IMG/VR virus record: IMGVR_UViG_3300043409_000209
Coordinates: 1 to 30,151 of that record
Length of the DNA: 30,151 bases
Strand: one strand, 5' to 3'
Origin: a virus
The translations under genes and the position numbers were made by a program. Shown piece by piece: positions 21,606 through 30,010 of the stretch. Each line of letters begins with the position of its first letter. The stretch's first letter is position 1. A model generated the notes under the pieces. It ran no database searches. It worked only from the letters and a program-made list of their open reading frames with translations, and was not told where the DNA came from.

Positions 21606-21636
21606 ACCCCAAAAGCTCGGCAAAGCTAATGGGGTT
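21605..21636. repeat. inverted repeat between two genes
   Basis: AACCCC (21605-21610) and GGGGTT (21631-21636) are exact reverse complements with a 20-base loop that itself holds two AGCT boxes. It overlaps the end of the DUF5856-like gene. No T-run follows, so a terminator is doubtful; it may be an RNA structure or a border of the endonuclease insertion. Confidence 0.4.
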
Positions 21637-21664
21637 CTAACCAAACAACTATTTAGGAGTTGAT

Positions 21665-22159
21665 ATGGCTGACAATATTTTATTGCAAGAACAAGTTAAA
21701 AAATTGTTTTTGTACAAAAATGGTGATTTTTTTTGGCAAGTAAAACCAACAAAACGGTTTGAAATTGGCAAAAAAGCAGGTACTTTATCAAAACGAGGTT
21801 GTTGGCATATAGGTTTTAACGGGAAATTGTATAAAGCGCATAGGCTGATATTTCTTTATCATCATGGTTACATACCAACAGAAATAGACCACATTGACAA
21901 CAACCCACTAAACAATCGAATTGAAAACCTAAGACCGGCATCTCGCTCTGAAAACCTAAGAAATACTAGGAAAAGAGCTGATAATAAATCAGGTTACAAA
22001 GGGGTTTGTTGGGATAAAAGATCAAAAAAATGGCGTACTGTATGTTCAGTTAATAAAAAACAATACAGCGCAGGTTCTTTTAAAGATTTAGATATTGCAA
22101 TAAAATCCGTTCAAGCATTGCGACAATCGCTTCATTTGCAATTTACAAAACATGAATAG
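21665..22159 (+). mobile_element. free-standing HNH homing endonuclease with AP2 domain
   Basis: 164 residues. Residues about 55-92 carry the HNH core: AHRLIFLYHHGYIP, then DHIDNNPLNNRIENLR, with the paired histidines and Asn of HNH_3-type enzymes. Residues 109-150 are an AP2-type DNA-binding domain (SGYKGVCWDKRSKKWR). This two-domain layout defines a common class of selfish phage homing endonucleases. The gene has its own TTAGGAG ribosome-binding site and is noticeably more A/T- and Lys(AAA)-rich than its neighbours, which suggests separate origin. Neither neighbour looks interrupted. Confidence 0.88.
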
Positions 22160-22166
22160 GTGAACC

Positions 22167-22319
22167 ATGAAAGCCGGTTTGTACGCCAATATTTTAATGA
22201 AACAAGAACGGATCAAGGCCGGCAGCGGCGAGAAAATGAGAAAGCCAGGCTCACCAGGCGCACCTACGGCTAAAGACTTTAAAGAATCAGCTAAGACAGC
22301 TAAAGACGAGAAAAAATGA
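22167..22319 (+). CDS. small conserved basic phage protein
   Basis: 50 residues: MKAGLYANILMKQERIKAGS, then GEKMRKPGSPGAPTAKDF and a Lys/Ala-rich end. The segment GLYANI-x(3)-K-x-RIKAGSGEKMRKPG is a pattern I recall from many phage and virome hypothetical proteins. The basic, Gly/Pro-rich character suggests nucleic-acid or virion contact. AGGTGAACC precedes the ATG. It overlaps the next gene (ATGA), the usual partner of this protein. Confidence 0.75.
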   Translation: MKAGLYANILMKQERIKAGSGEKMRKPGSPGAPTAKDFKESAKTAKDEKK

Positions 22320-22600
22320 CAGCGGCTTGGCAACGCAAAGAGGGAAAGAACGCTGCTGGCGGTCTAAATGCTAAGGGTCGAGCAAGTGCCAAAGCTGAAG
22401 GCATGAACCTCAAGCCACCCGTTAAGTCAGGCGATAACCCAAGACGAGCTAGTTTTCTCGCACGCATGGGTAATATGCCAGGGCCAATGGAAAAGGACGG
22501 GAAACCGACCAGACTAGCCTTAGCCTTAAAAGCATGGGGTGCATCAAGCAAAGAAGATGCCCGATCAAAAGCTAAGAATATCAGTGAACGCAATAAGTAG
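22316..22600 (+). CDS. conserved basic phage protein (DUF6321-like)
   Basis: 94 residues. It begins MTAAWQRKEGKNAAGGLNAKGR and continues with PPVKSGDNPRRASFLARMGNMPGP and PTRLALALKAWGASSK. This string of Gly/Arg/Lys-rich motifs occurs in a conserved phage family of unknown function that I believe is DUF6321; the family number is from memory. It forms a pair with the preceding small protein, and together they precede the methyltransferase and terminase genes, so a packaging-related role is possible. Confidence 0.72.
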   Translation: MTAAWQRKEGKNAAGGLNAKGRASAKAEGMNLKPPVKSGDNPRRASFLARMGNMPGPMEKDGKPTRLALALKAWGASSKEDARSKAKNISERNK

Positions 22601-22641
22601 GCTAAACTATTCATACTTAAACTACCACAATTGGGTAAGTA

Positions 22642-23832
22642 ATGAAGATCGAACAAGTCGCAGTCACGGCGCTAATACCTTACGCTAAGAACAGCAGAAC
22701 GCACGATGACGCACAAGTTGCCCAAATAGCGGCAAGCATTAAAGAGTTTGGCTGGACTAACCCAATCCTAGTAGACGGGGAACGTGGCATCATTGCAGGC
22801 CACGGCAGGCTTATGGCGGCTCGAAAGCTAGGCATGACAGAAGTACCAGTCATTGAGCTCAAAGACCTGACACCTACGCAAAAGAAAGCCTACATCATTG
22901 CCGACAACCGATTAGCGTTGAACGCAGGGTGGGATGACCAGTTGTTAACCATTGAGCTCAACGAATTACTTGCAGATAAGTTTAGCTTAGACTTGCTAGG
23001 ATTTAACGCAGACGAGTTGAATGCGCTGCTAAACCCTGTTGAGATAAACGAGGGCTTGGTAGATGAGGATGAAGTACCTGAACCGCCACCAGAGCCAATC
23101 ACCAAGATGGGTGACATTTGGTTACTGGGCAACCACAGGCTTATGTGCGGGGATAGCACCCAAATAGATCAACTAGAAAAGCTATGCAACGGCAGGCCAG
23201 TAGATATGTGGCTGACCGATCCACCGTATAACGTGGCGTATGAGGGCAAAACCAAAGATGCTTTAACTATTAAAAACGATTCAATGTCTGATGACTCGTT
23301 TAGACAGTTTTTAAGAGATAGCTACGTTGCCGCTGATGTAGTGATGAAACAAGGCGCCGTATTTTACATATGGCATGCCGATAGTGAGGGGTACAACTTC
23401 CGAGGTGCGGCGCACGATACTGGTTGGAAAGTACGCCAATGTTTAATTTGGAAGAAGTCTACAATTGTGATGGGCCGACAAGACTACCATTGGAAACATG
23501 AACCCTGCTTATATGGTTGGAAGGAAGGGGCTGGACACCTTTGGGCTGCTGACCGCAAACAATCGACTATCTTAGAGTTTGATAAGCCCAGCAGAAACGG
23601 TGAACGCCCAACCATGAAACCCGTGGCGCTATTTGAATACCAAATGCTAAATAATACTAAGGGTGGTGATATTGTATTGGATAGTTTTGGTGGCTCAGGC
23701 ACAACTATGATAGCTGCTGAAAAAAATGGTCGGGTTGGCTATTTGATGGAGTTTGATCCTAAATACTGTGACGTAATCGTCAAGCGTTGGGAAAACTACA
23801 CCGGCAAGACCGCAGTTCTTTCGGAGTTATAA
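22642..23832 (+). CDS. ParB-like domain fused to a DNA N6-adenine/N4-cytosine methyltransferase
   Basis: 396 residues. Residues 1-95 are a ParB/Srx-type N-terminal domain (IPYAKNSRTH, then GERGIIAGHGRLMAARKLG). Residues about 155-390 are a methyltransferase with the catalytic DPPY motif at 193-196 ahead of the SAM-binding FGGSGTT motif at 349-355, the beta-class order. Such fusions are common in phages, usually without a partner restriction enzyme, and none is seen here. It would methylate phage DNA, protecting it from host nucleases or marking sites for packaging or expression. The ParB-like part may bind DNA or hydrolyse nucleotides. It lies just before the small terminase. Confidence 0.9.
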   Translation: MKIEQVAVTALIPYAKNSRTHDDAQVAQIAASIKEFGWTNPILVDGERGIIAGHGRLMAARKLGMTEVPVIELKDLTPTQKKAYIIADNRLALNAGWDDQLLTIELNELLADKFSLDLLGFNADELNALLNPVEINEGLVDEDEVPEPPPEPITKMGDIWLLGNHRLMCGDSTQIDQLEKLCNGRPVDMWLTDPPYNVAYEGKTKDALTIKNDSMSDDSFRQFLRDSYVAADVVMKQGAVFYIWHADSEGYNFRGAAHDTGWKVRQCLIWKKSTIVMGRQDYHWKHEPCLYGWKEGAGHLWAADRKQSTILEFDKPSRNGERPTMKPVALFEYQMLNNTKGGDIVLDSFGGSGTTMIAAEKNGRVGYLMEFDPKYCDVIVKRWENYTGKTAVLSEL

Positions 23833-23833
23833 A

Positions 23834-24163
23834 ATGGCTCAAGGTGTAAAACATAAGCCAACTCAAGCAGATAGGGATACGGCAAAGCGTTTATCGGCGC
23901 TAGGTTGCCCACATGAGGACATTGCCATACGCTTGAAAATCTCAGCCGATACCCTGACCAAGTATTACCAGACTGAGTTAGACGAAGGCAGGATTGACGC
24001 TAACTCAGCCATTGCCGGCACGTTGTTTCAGCAGGCTAAGAACGGTAACACGGCAGCGGCTATCTTTTGGCTAAAGACTAGAGCTAGGTGGAAGGAAACA
24101 GACCGCCATGAGATTGCTGGCGCTGATGGTCGTGACTTGGTGGTCCGATGGGCAGAGAACTAA
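23834..24163 (+). CDS. terS: probable small terminase subunit
   Basis: 109 residues with an N-terminal helix-turn-helix (DTAKRLSALGCPHEDIAIRLKISADTLTKYYQTEL) and a following helix pair (AIAGTLFQQAKNGNTAAAIFWLKTRARWKE). The ending IFWLKTRARWKET before an acidic tail is typical of small-terminase-like DNA-binding proteins that sit directly before the large subunit. It would recognise the packaging site and load the motor. It overlaps the large subunit gene by 16 bases. Confidence 0.78.
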   Translation: MAQGVKHKPTQADRDTAKRLSALGCPHEDIAIRLKISADTLTKYYQTELDEGRIDANSAIAGTLFQQAKNGNTAAAIFWLKTRARWKETDRHEIAGADGRDLVVRWAEN

Positions 24164-25482
24164 TACTGCCGTATTCACCCAGACGGGTATTCAAATCATT
24201 CCATAATCGCAGCGAACGTTGGGCGTGCCTAGTGGCCCATCGTCGTGCCGGCAAGACGGTAGCAGCTATAAACGACATTATCAGGGCAGGCTTGATGTGC
24301 AAGAGCCAGCAACCGTTGTTTGCCTACATTGCGCCATACCGTAGCCAGGCTAAGTCTGTGGCTTGGGATTACCTAAAACACTTTGCAGCGCCTGTGCTTG
24401 CGTCATCCAACGAGGCCGAACTGACCATCGAACTTATAACTGGCGGCAAGATACGCTTGTTCGGGGCTGACAACGCAGATGCCATGCGTGGCTTGGGCTT
24501 TGATGGCGTGTTTATGGATGAATATGGGGACTTCAGGCCATCAGTCTGGGGTAACGTCATTCGACCAACATTGTCAGACAAGCAGGGTTGGGCTGTGTTT
24601 GCCGGTACGCCAAAAGGTAAGAACCAGTTTTGGCAGATATTTGAAACAGCTAAGAAAACGCCTGACGAATGGTTTCACCTTGTCCTAAAGGCTAGTGAGT
24701 CTGGGCTGCTACCCGATACAGAGTTACGGGCAGCTGCCGCACAGATCAGCGATGACCAGTTCTTGCAAGAGTACGAGTGTTCGTTTGAGGCGGCAATCCT
24801 TGGCGCTTTCTATGGCGAGGACTTACGCAAGATCACAGATGCAGGGCAAGTTAGGCGTGTTGATTACGATCCGCACCTACCCACATACACGGCTTGGGAC
24901 TTAGGCTATCGAGATGACACGGCTATTTGGTGGTATCAGGTGGTACGCAACGAAATCCACATCATTGATTATTTTGCAATAAGTGGTGCAAACATTGCAG
25001 AAATAGCTAAAATAGTCGTAGAAAAGCCGTATAAATACGCAAAACATTACCTACCGCACGATGCAAGGGCTAAAACACTAGCAGCAGCGGGTAAGTCAGT
25101 TATTGAGCAATTGAGTGAGTATCTAGGCATTAACAACATGGCTATCGTGCCTGATTTGTCGGTGCAAGATGGGATTCAAGCGGTGCGTCAGATGTTGCCG
25201 CAATGTTGGTTTGATAGCGAACGAACGCACGATGGGCTAGAGGCTTTACGGCAATATCAGCGGGAATACGACGAGGACAAGAAAGCGTTTAGGCAAACGC
25301 CCAGGCATGATTGGACAAGCCACCCAGCAGATGCGTTCCGAATGTTGGCGATTGCTTGGAGGTTAGAGCCAAAGGTTAAGCAGCCAGATGTTGTTAAACC
25401 GTTGATTGTCGGGCCTGAGAACACAGTAACTTTAAATGATATGTGGGCAACCCACACCACTAACCGGAGTAGAAGATTATGA
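24148..25482 (+). CDS. terL: terminase large subunit
   Basis: 444 residues. The ATPase has an adenine-binding start, Walker A HRRAGKT at 31-37, Walker B VFMDE at 121-125 with the catalytic Glu, and the coupling motif FAGTPKGKN at 151-159. The nuclease half shows AWDLGYRDDTA (Asp251 and Asp256/257) and a late acidic site in HPADAFRM, as in RNase H-like terminase nucleases. It drives DNA into the capsid through the portal and cuts the concatemer. The slightly altered Walker A (Arg-Arg-Ala before GKT) is normal in this family. Confidence 0.95.
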   Translation: MGRELILPYSPRRVFKSFHNRSERWACLVAHRRAGKTVAAINDIIRAGLMCKSQQPLFAYIAPYRSQAKSVAWDYLKHFAAPVLASSNEAELTIELITGGKIRLFGADNADAMRGLGFDGVFMDEYGDFRPSVWGNVIRPTLSDKQGWAVFAGTPKGKNQFWQIFETAKKTPDEWFHLVLKASESGLLPDTELRAAAAQISDDQFLQEYECSFEAAILGAFYGEDLRKITDAGQVRRVDYDPHLPTYTAWDLGYRDDTAIWWYQVVRNEIHIIDYFAISGANIAEIAKIVVEKPYKYAKHYLPHDARAKTLAAAGKSVIEQLSEYLGINNMAIVPDLSVQDGIQAVRQMLPQCWFDSERTHDGLEALRQYQREYDEDKKAFRQTPRHDWTSHPADAFRMLAIAWRLEPKVKQPDVVKPLIVGPENTVTLNDMWATHTTNRSRRL

Positions 25483-25793
25483 GCGGCGTACCACAACCTT
25501 ATGAATATCAATACGAACACGTTGCTGTAAGCCAAACAGCACAAGTCTTAGGCGGCACAGGCGCAACTGGTGACTACATCCATCGTTTGTGTTGCACCGT
25601 CAGCACAGCTGCCACAGGTAACGTAATCCTGTTAGATGGCACAGGGTTCTCGCACACGATACTGCCAGCATTGCCAGGCGCAGGCATTGGTCAATACAAC
25701 ATTGAATTAAACGCTATTTCTCGTAACGGGCCGTGGAAGGTTACAACCGGCGCAGGCGTAGAAGTGTTAGCCATTGGTATCTTCAGCGCATGA
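25479..25793 (+). CDS. small beta-rich phage protein of unknown function
   Basis: 104 residues, overlapping the terminase stop by four bases. Alternating strands with Gly/Thr loops (TQVLGGTGATGDYIHRLCCTVSTAATGNVILLDGTG style) and a C-terminus VEVLAIGIFSA suggest a small beta-sandwich. Such proteins are found near the packaging genes of aquatic phages, perhaps as head decoration or fibre parts. No certain family. Overlaps the glycosyltransferase start (ATGA). Confidence 0.65.
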   Translation: MSGVPQPYEYQYEHVAVSQTAQVLGGTGATGDYIHRLCCTVSTAATGNVILLDGTGFSHTILPALPGAGIGQYNIELNAISRNGPWKVTTGAGVEVLAIGIFSA

Positions 25794-26380
25794 TCGTAGC
25801 AAGCGTATTGCGGTCAGGTGGTGATTTCAAGCCTGAACACGTTTATGCTTTGCAAAAGATGTGCAAAAAGTATCTGCCACCGCATGAGTTTGTGTGTTTA
25901 TCAGACGTTGAGCTAGAGTGCAAAACCATCCCTTTGATGCATGATTGGGTTGGTTGGTGGGCAAAGATGGAGTTGTTCAGGTTACCAAGTGCGCTGTATT
26001 TTGACTTAGACACGGTGCTAACTGGTGACTGTACGGCAATGATTGAGGCGGCAAAGCAGCACGACTTTGTGATTATGCGTGATGTTTATCGGGGTCAGTA
26101 CAACCCGAAAGCGATGCAATCGAGCATGATGTACTGGTCGAAACCTGTTGATTTGTATGATAAGTTTGCAGCATTACAAATGTACACGGCGGGTGGTGAC
26201 CAGTCGTACATTGAACACTTTATGCGGGACAAAGTGACGTACTGGCAAGATATTGCAGATGGAATTGTTAGCTTTAAGGCTGATGTGCTGCCCAAAGGGT
26301 TAGACGATGCCAAGGTGGTGATATTCCACGGTAAGCCTAGACCGTGGGAACAAACAAGGATACCGTATGAAATTGGTTGA
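25790..26380 (+). CDS. GT-A type glycosyltransferase-like protein
   Basis: 196 residues from the ATG at 25790 (overlapping the previous stop); a longer open frame upstream is unlikely to be used. The motif LYFDLDTVLTGD gives Asp72-x-Asp74, the metal- and nucleotide-sugar-binding DxD of GT-A enzymes, preceded by WWAKMELFRLPSA; GGDQSYIEHF and VVIFHGKPRPW near the end match the acceptor-side D and the His of GT8-like transferases. It would move a sugar onto a phage or host target. It sits between the packaging motor and portal genes and overlaps the FkbM methyltransferase gene by 14 bases, which suggests joint action. Confidence 0.78.
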   Translation: MIVASVLRSGGDFKPEHVYALQKMCKKYLPPHEFVCLSDVELECKTIPLMHDWVGWWAKMELFRLPSALYFDLDTVLTGDCTAMIEAAKQHDFVIMRDVYRGQYNPKAMQSSMMYWSKPVDLYDKFAALQMYTAGGDQSYIEHFMRDKVTYWQDIADGIVSFKADVLPKGLDDAKVVIFHGKPRPWEQTRIPYEIG

Positions 26381-26978
26381 AGGCTGGCAAGTTCCCGATA
26401 TTGACGAGTGCTGTATTAACGCACTCTTGGTTGAGCTACCAGACTTGAATGTCAGCTATACCCACATGAACCAGTTCCGCACAGTTATTCAAGCCGGTGG
26501 CAATATCGGTGTTTATCCCGCAACGATGGCAGGGCAATTTGAGCGTGTCATTACAGTCGAGCCTGATCTAACCAATTACCAAGCGTTGCTATTAAATGTC
26601 GCAGGCCACGACAATATTGAGCATCATCGAGCTGCATTTGGTGACAAAATTGGCACAGCGTCAGTCGATCACCCATACCCTGAGAACATTGGGGCGCATC
26701 AGTTAAAAGCAGGCAAGGATGTGCAAGTTATACCAATTGATGCCTTAGAGGTGGATGATTGCGATTTTATTCAATTAGACATTGAAGGCTACGAGCATTT
26801 AGCCATATTGGGCGCTGAACAAACAATCAAGAGAACGTATCCAGTTATCACGCTAGAGCTTAAAGGCTTGGGCAGTCGGTACGGGTACAGCGACGAGGAC
26901 ACAATCAACTTACTCCAAGATTGGGGTTATGAGATTGTCGGGCGGGTAAACCGTGACGTAATTTTTGCGAGATACTAA
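26367..26978 (+). CDS. FkbM-family SAM-dependent methyltransferase
   Basis: 203 residues. Motif I is VIQAGGNIGVYP at 40-51, followed by VEPD at 64-67, the acidic residue that binds the SAM ribose, and QLDIEGYE at 136-143, the FkbM hallmark. The family methylates hydroxyls on sugars or small molecules; in phages it often travels with glycosyltransferases. Gln-Ala replaces the usual Asp-Val/Ile at the start of motif I. Overlap with the upstream glycosyltransferase gene suggests that it finishes a modification begun by that enzyme, on a virion protein or a host glycan. Confidence 0.82.
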   Translation: MKLVEGWQVPDIDECCINALLVELPDLNVSYTHMNQFRTVIQAGGNIGVYPATMAGQFERVITVEPDLTNYQALLLNVAGHDNIEHHRAAFGDKIGTASVDHPYPENIGAHQLKAGKDVQVIPIDALEVDDCDFIQLDIEGYEHLAILGAEQTIKRTYPVITLELKGLGSRYGYSDEDTINLLQDWGYEIVGRVNRDVIFARY

Positions 26979-26979
26979 G

Positions 26980-29325
26980 ATGGAAGCATTGACTGGCGTT
27001 CAGAAGTGGCTAAACGTAATTAGCCAATACGACAATGAGTTCAAAAAGTGGGAAGCTCGCACAAATAAGATTGTGAGGCGCTACCGTGATGACAACCGCA
27101 ATCAGAACACTAACGAAACCGCTAAATTCAACATTCTGTGGTCTAACGTACAGACGCTGATTCCTGCTGTATATGCCAGGTTGCCAAAAGCTGACGTATC
27201 TCGACGTTTTGGGGATAACGACCCAGTTGCCCGTGTTGCAAGTCAATTGATCGAACGTGCCTTGGACTTTGAGATTGAGCATTACACCGATTTCAGATCG
27301 ACCATGAAACACGCAGTTGAGGATAGGTTCTTAGGTGGTCGAGGCGTGGCATGGGTGCGTTACGAGCCGCACGTTCGGGCGCAAGACATTCCCGAAGATG
27401 GTCTGCAAGTGACCGAAGATGTTGACGAGGTTGACAGTACAGGTCAACAAGTTAAAACAGCTATGACGCTTGATGGCGCTATGGGCGAAGAAGTCGAGCC
27501 ACAAGAAGAAATTGAATACGAATGTGCGCCTACCGATTACGTTCATTGGAAAGACTTTGGACATTCTGTTGCCCGTACATGGGAAGAAGTCACCCAAGTT
27601 TGGCGCTGGGTGTACATGACCAAAGACAGTCTGATCGAACGCTTTGGTGAGGAAACGGCTAAATCCATACCGCTAGATGCAGGGCCGGAAACCAATAAGC
27701 AGTATTCGACCCAATCTAAAGACTTCACACGGGCTAAGATTTGCGAACTATGGGACAAAGAAAGCGGCAAGGTGTACTGGATTAGCAAGAGTTGCCCAAA
27801 CATTCTTGACGAGCGTGACGATCCACTAGAGCTCGAGAACTTCTTTCCGTGTGCCAAGCCTTTGTACGCCACGATGACAAGCGACACGCTTGTGCCTGTA
27901 CCTGACTTTGTGCTGTATCAAGACCAAGCGACAGATTTAGACATTTTGACTGACCGCATTGACGGGTTAGTTAAAGCGTTGCGTGTGCGTGGGGTCTATG
28001 ACGCATCACAGCCCACATTGCAGCGTCTTTTGACTGAGGGCGATAACAACACATTGATTCCAGTTGATAAGTGGATGGCGTTCTCTGAAAAGGGTGGATT
28101 GAAAGGGTCGATTGACTTGTTGCCAATTGATGTGTTGGCGGCAACGCTCATACAATGCTATCGAGCGATGAATGAAATCAAAAACCAAATCTATGAAATT
28201 ACAGGTATTAGCGACATTGTTCGGGGGCAAGGACAAGCCTCTGAAACCGCCACGGCACAACAGATTAAGGGTCAGTATGCAGGACTGCGCTTGCGCTCGA
28301 TGCAAGAAGATGTTGCCTTGTTTGCGAGTGAGCTATTCCAGTTAAAAGCCCAAGTGATTTGCACTAAGTTTCAGCCCACCACGATCCTTATGTACGCTGC
28401 CGCACAAGGTATGCAACCGGCAGATCAGGCGCTAATTCCCCAAGCCTTGCAGTTAATCCAAGACAAACCTCTACGTTCGTTCCGCATCCAAGTGGATTCA
28501 GATAGCCTGGTGCAGATCGACGAAAACCAGAACAAACGTGAGCGAGTTGAGTTCTTGCAAGCAATGGGTGGGTTCTTGACGCAAGCGTTGCCAATGGGTC
28601 AACAAGCGCCAGAGTTAGTGCCTATGCTGATCGAATTGGTCAAATTTGGCGTTGGCGCATATAAGAAAGCCGCACCGATTGAGGGTACGATTGACCAGGC
28701 TATGCAAGAGTTGCAGATGAAACAGCAACAAATGGCGCAGCAAACACCACCGCCAAACCCTGAAGTTATGAAGATGCAAGCAGAGCAGCAGTTTGAGCAA
28801 ATGAAGATGCAAGCTCAAGCCCAAAACGAGCAGATGAAGATGCAGGCCACGGCGCAGGCTGAACAACTGAGGGCGCAAGCCGATATTCAAGTTGCCCAAG
28901 CCAAGGCGCAGGCTGATGTGCAGATGGCACAAATGAAACTGCAAGCAGATGCTCAACTTGAGGCGCAAAAACAACAGTATATGCAGGCAATGGAACAAGC
29001 CAAGTTGCAAGCTGCTGAACAGTTAGAGAAATGGAAAACTGAGTTAGAGTCTGCAACCAAGATTATGGTGGCTAGGATTGGGGCGAACCCAGGCTTAGAC
29101 TTGCCGTTACTTGAGGCTCAAGAGGCTGCCAGCACTAAGATTGCCGCAGAACTGGGTGACAATGTGACGCAAGCGATGAACCGTATGGTTCAAATGCACG
29201 ACAACATGAGCAATATGCACAACACCGCAATGGATAAAATCAACGGCGTGATGACTGTTATTGCAGCGCCTAAGAAGATTATCCGTGGCGCAGATGGGAG
29301 AGCCGCAGGGGTTGAGCTTGCATGA
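26980..29325 (+). CDS. portal protein (P22-like, with long C-terminal coiled coil)
   Basis: 781 residues from the ATG at 26980, one base after the previous stop; a TTG five codons earlier is also open. The N-terminal half has the portal layout: NILWSNVQTLIPAVYARLPKAD, AVEDRFLGGRGVAWVRYEP, then a wing region and DRIDGLVKALRVRG and EIKNQIYEITGISDIVRGQG, a stem-helix region typical of P22-like portals. Residues about 595-700 are a Gln/Met/Ala coiled coil built of repeated QMKMQAxAQ-type units, which would form the barrel rising into the capsid. It is the site where terminase docks and DNA enters and leaves. Confidence 0.88.
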   Translation: MEALTGVQKWLNVISQYDNEFKKWEARTNKIVRRYRDDNRNQNTNETAKFNILWSNVQTLIPAVYARLPKADVSRRFGDNDPVARVASQLIERALDFEIEHYTDFRSTMKHAVEDRFLGGRGVAWVRYEPHVRAQDIPEDGLQVTEDVDEVDSTGQQVKTAMTLDGAMGEEVEPQEEIEYECAPTDYVHWKDFGHSVARTWEEVTQVWRWVYMTKDSLIERFGEETAKSIPLDAGPETNKQYSTQSKDFTRAKICELWDKESGKVYWISKSCPNILDERDDPLELENFFPCAKPLYATMTSDTLVPVPDFVLYQDQATDLDILTDRIDGLVKALRVRGVYDASQPTLQRLLTEGDNNTLIPVDKWMAFSEKGGLKGSIDLLPIDVLAATLIQCYRAMNEIKNQIYEITGISDIVRGQGQASETATAQQIKGQYAGLRLRSMQEDVALFASELFQLKAQVICTKFQPTTILMYAAAQGMQPADQALIPQALQLIQDKPLRSFRIQVDSDSLVQIDENQNKRERVEFLQAMGGFLTQALPMGQQAPELVPMLIELVKFGVGAYKKAAPIEGTIDQAMQELQMKQQQMAQQTPPPNPEVMKMQAEQQFEQMKMQAQAQNEQMKMQATAQAEQLRAQADIQVAQAKAQADVQMAQMKLQADAQLEAQKQQYMQAMEQAKLQAAEQLEKWKTELESATKIMVARIGANPGLDLPLLEAQEAASTKIAAELGDNVTQAMNRMVQMHDNMSNMHNTAMDKINGVMTVIAAPKKIIRGADGRAAGVELA

Positions 29326-29681
29326 ACGGGTATTGGGACACCGGAACGTGGGACGATGCCACATGGGACTATGTACCCGTCCTAATTGACGTTGACACCC
29401 ACGATGGCGTTGACCGCAAGCGAAAGGAAGAAGAACACCGCAAGGCAGAGGCAGCAAAGGCAAAAGCAAGACGGGACGAGGTTTTAGCGTTATTTGAACA
29501 AATAGTAGAGGGTAAACCAAGGATTGCAGAGGAAATTGCAGAACCGTTTGTCATTGAGGCCACAGCTAAAGCGCCAGCGGTAATCAATTACGATGCGATG
29601 TTGGCTGATTTAGATCGGGTAAACCGGATTTACAACGAACACATAGAAATGGATGATGAGGACGTTATAGCTCTGTTATGA
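29322..29681 (+). CDS. small phage protein of unknown function, head region
   Basis: 119 residues in an ATGA overlap with the portal stop. A Trp-rich N-terminus (MNGYWDTGTWDDATWDY) is followed by a very basic/acidic helix (RKRKEEEHRKAEAAKAKARRDEVL) and an acidic C-terminus (HIEMDDEDVIALL). Proteins with the WDxGxWDxxxWD opening follow portal genes in several phages of unknown role. The ending overlaps the next start (ATGA). Confidence 0.65.
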   Translation: MNGYWDTGTWDDATWDYVPVLIDVDTHDGVDRKRKEEEHRKAEAAKAKARRDEVLALFEQIVEGKPRIAEEIAEPFVIEATAKAPAVINYDAMLADLDRVNRIYNEHIEMDDEDVIALL

Positions 29682-29998
29682 AAAAAACTTACATATACGT
29701 TAATGGCGAGTTGGTCGAGAAAGGCTCAAAAGAGCATTACGAGAGCCTTGGCCCAATGGTCATGCCAGACATTCAACCCTACAAATCCATGATTGACGGT
29801 TCAATGATTACGAGCCGGTCAATACATCGAGAACACTTGCGCCAACATAATTGCTTTGAAGTGGGCAATGAGAAGATGGAAACCAAGTTGCCACCACCAA
29901 AAGACACACGCAGGGAAGTTATGCGGCAGCAGCTGGCGAACATGACGCACAAACAGGCAAATCAAGTTCTTTCACAACTTCGCCGTAAATTTACCTAA
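29678..29998 (+). CDS. conserved phage protein of unknown function, head region
   Basis: 106 residues. The pattern VNGELVEKG, then PMVMPDIQPYKSMIDGSMITSRSIHREHLRQHNCFEVGNE is highly characteristic of a conserved protein found between portal and scaffold genes in many podovirus-like and other tailed phages. It has the composition of a nucleic-acid- or capsid-binding protein with a basic C-terminus (QVLSQLRRKFT). No biochemical function is known to me. Confidence 0.75.
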   Translation: MKKTYIYVNGELVEKGSKEHYESLGPMVMPDIQPYKSMIDGSMITSRSIHREHLRQHNCFEVGNEKMETKLPPPKDTRREVMRQQLANMTHKQANQVLSQLRRKFT

Positions 29999-30010
29999 AG
30001 GGGTATGCAA

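Noticed and set aside
21605-21636. Inverted repeat as a rho-independent terminator
   Set aside because: The loop is long and no T-run follows on either strand.
28740-29040. Repetitive DNA near the end of the portal gene
   Set aside because: It is the coding sequence of a Gln/Met/Ala coiled coil, as expected for a P22-like portal barrel.
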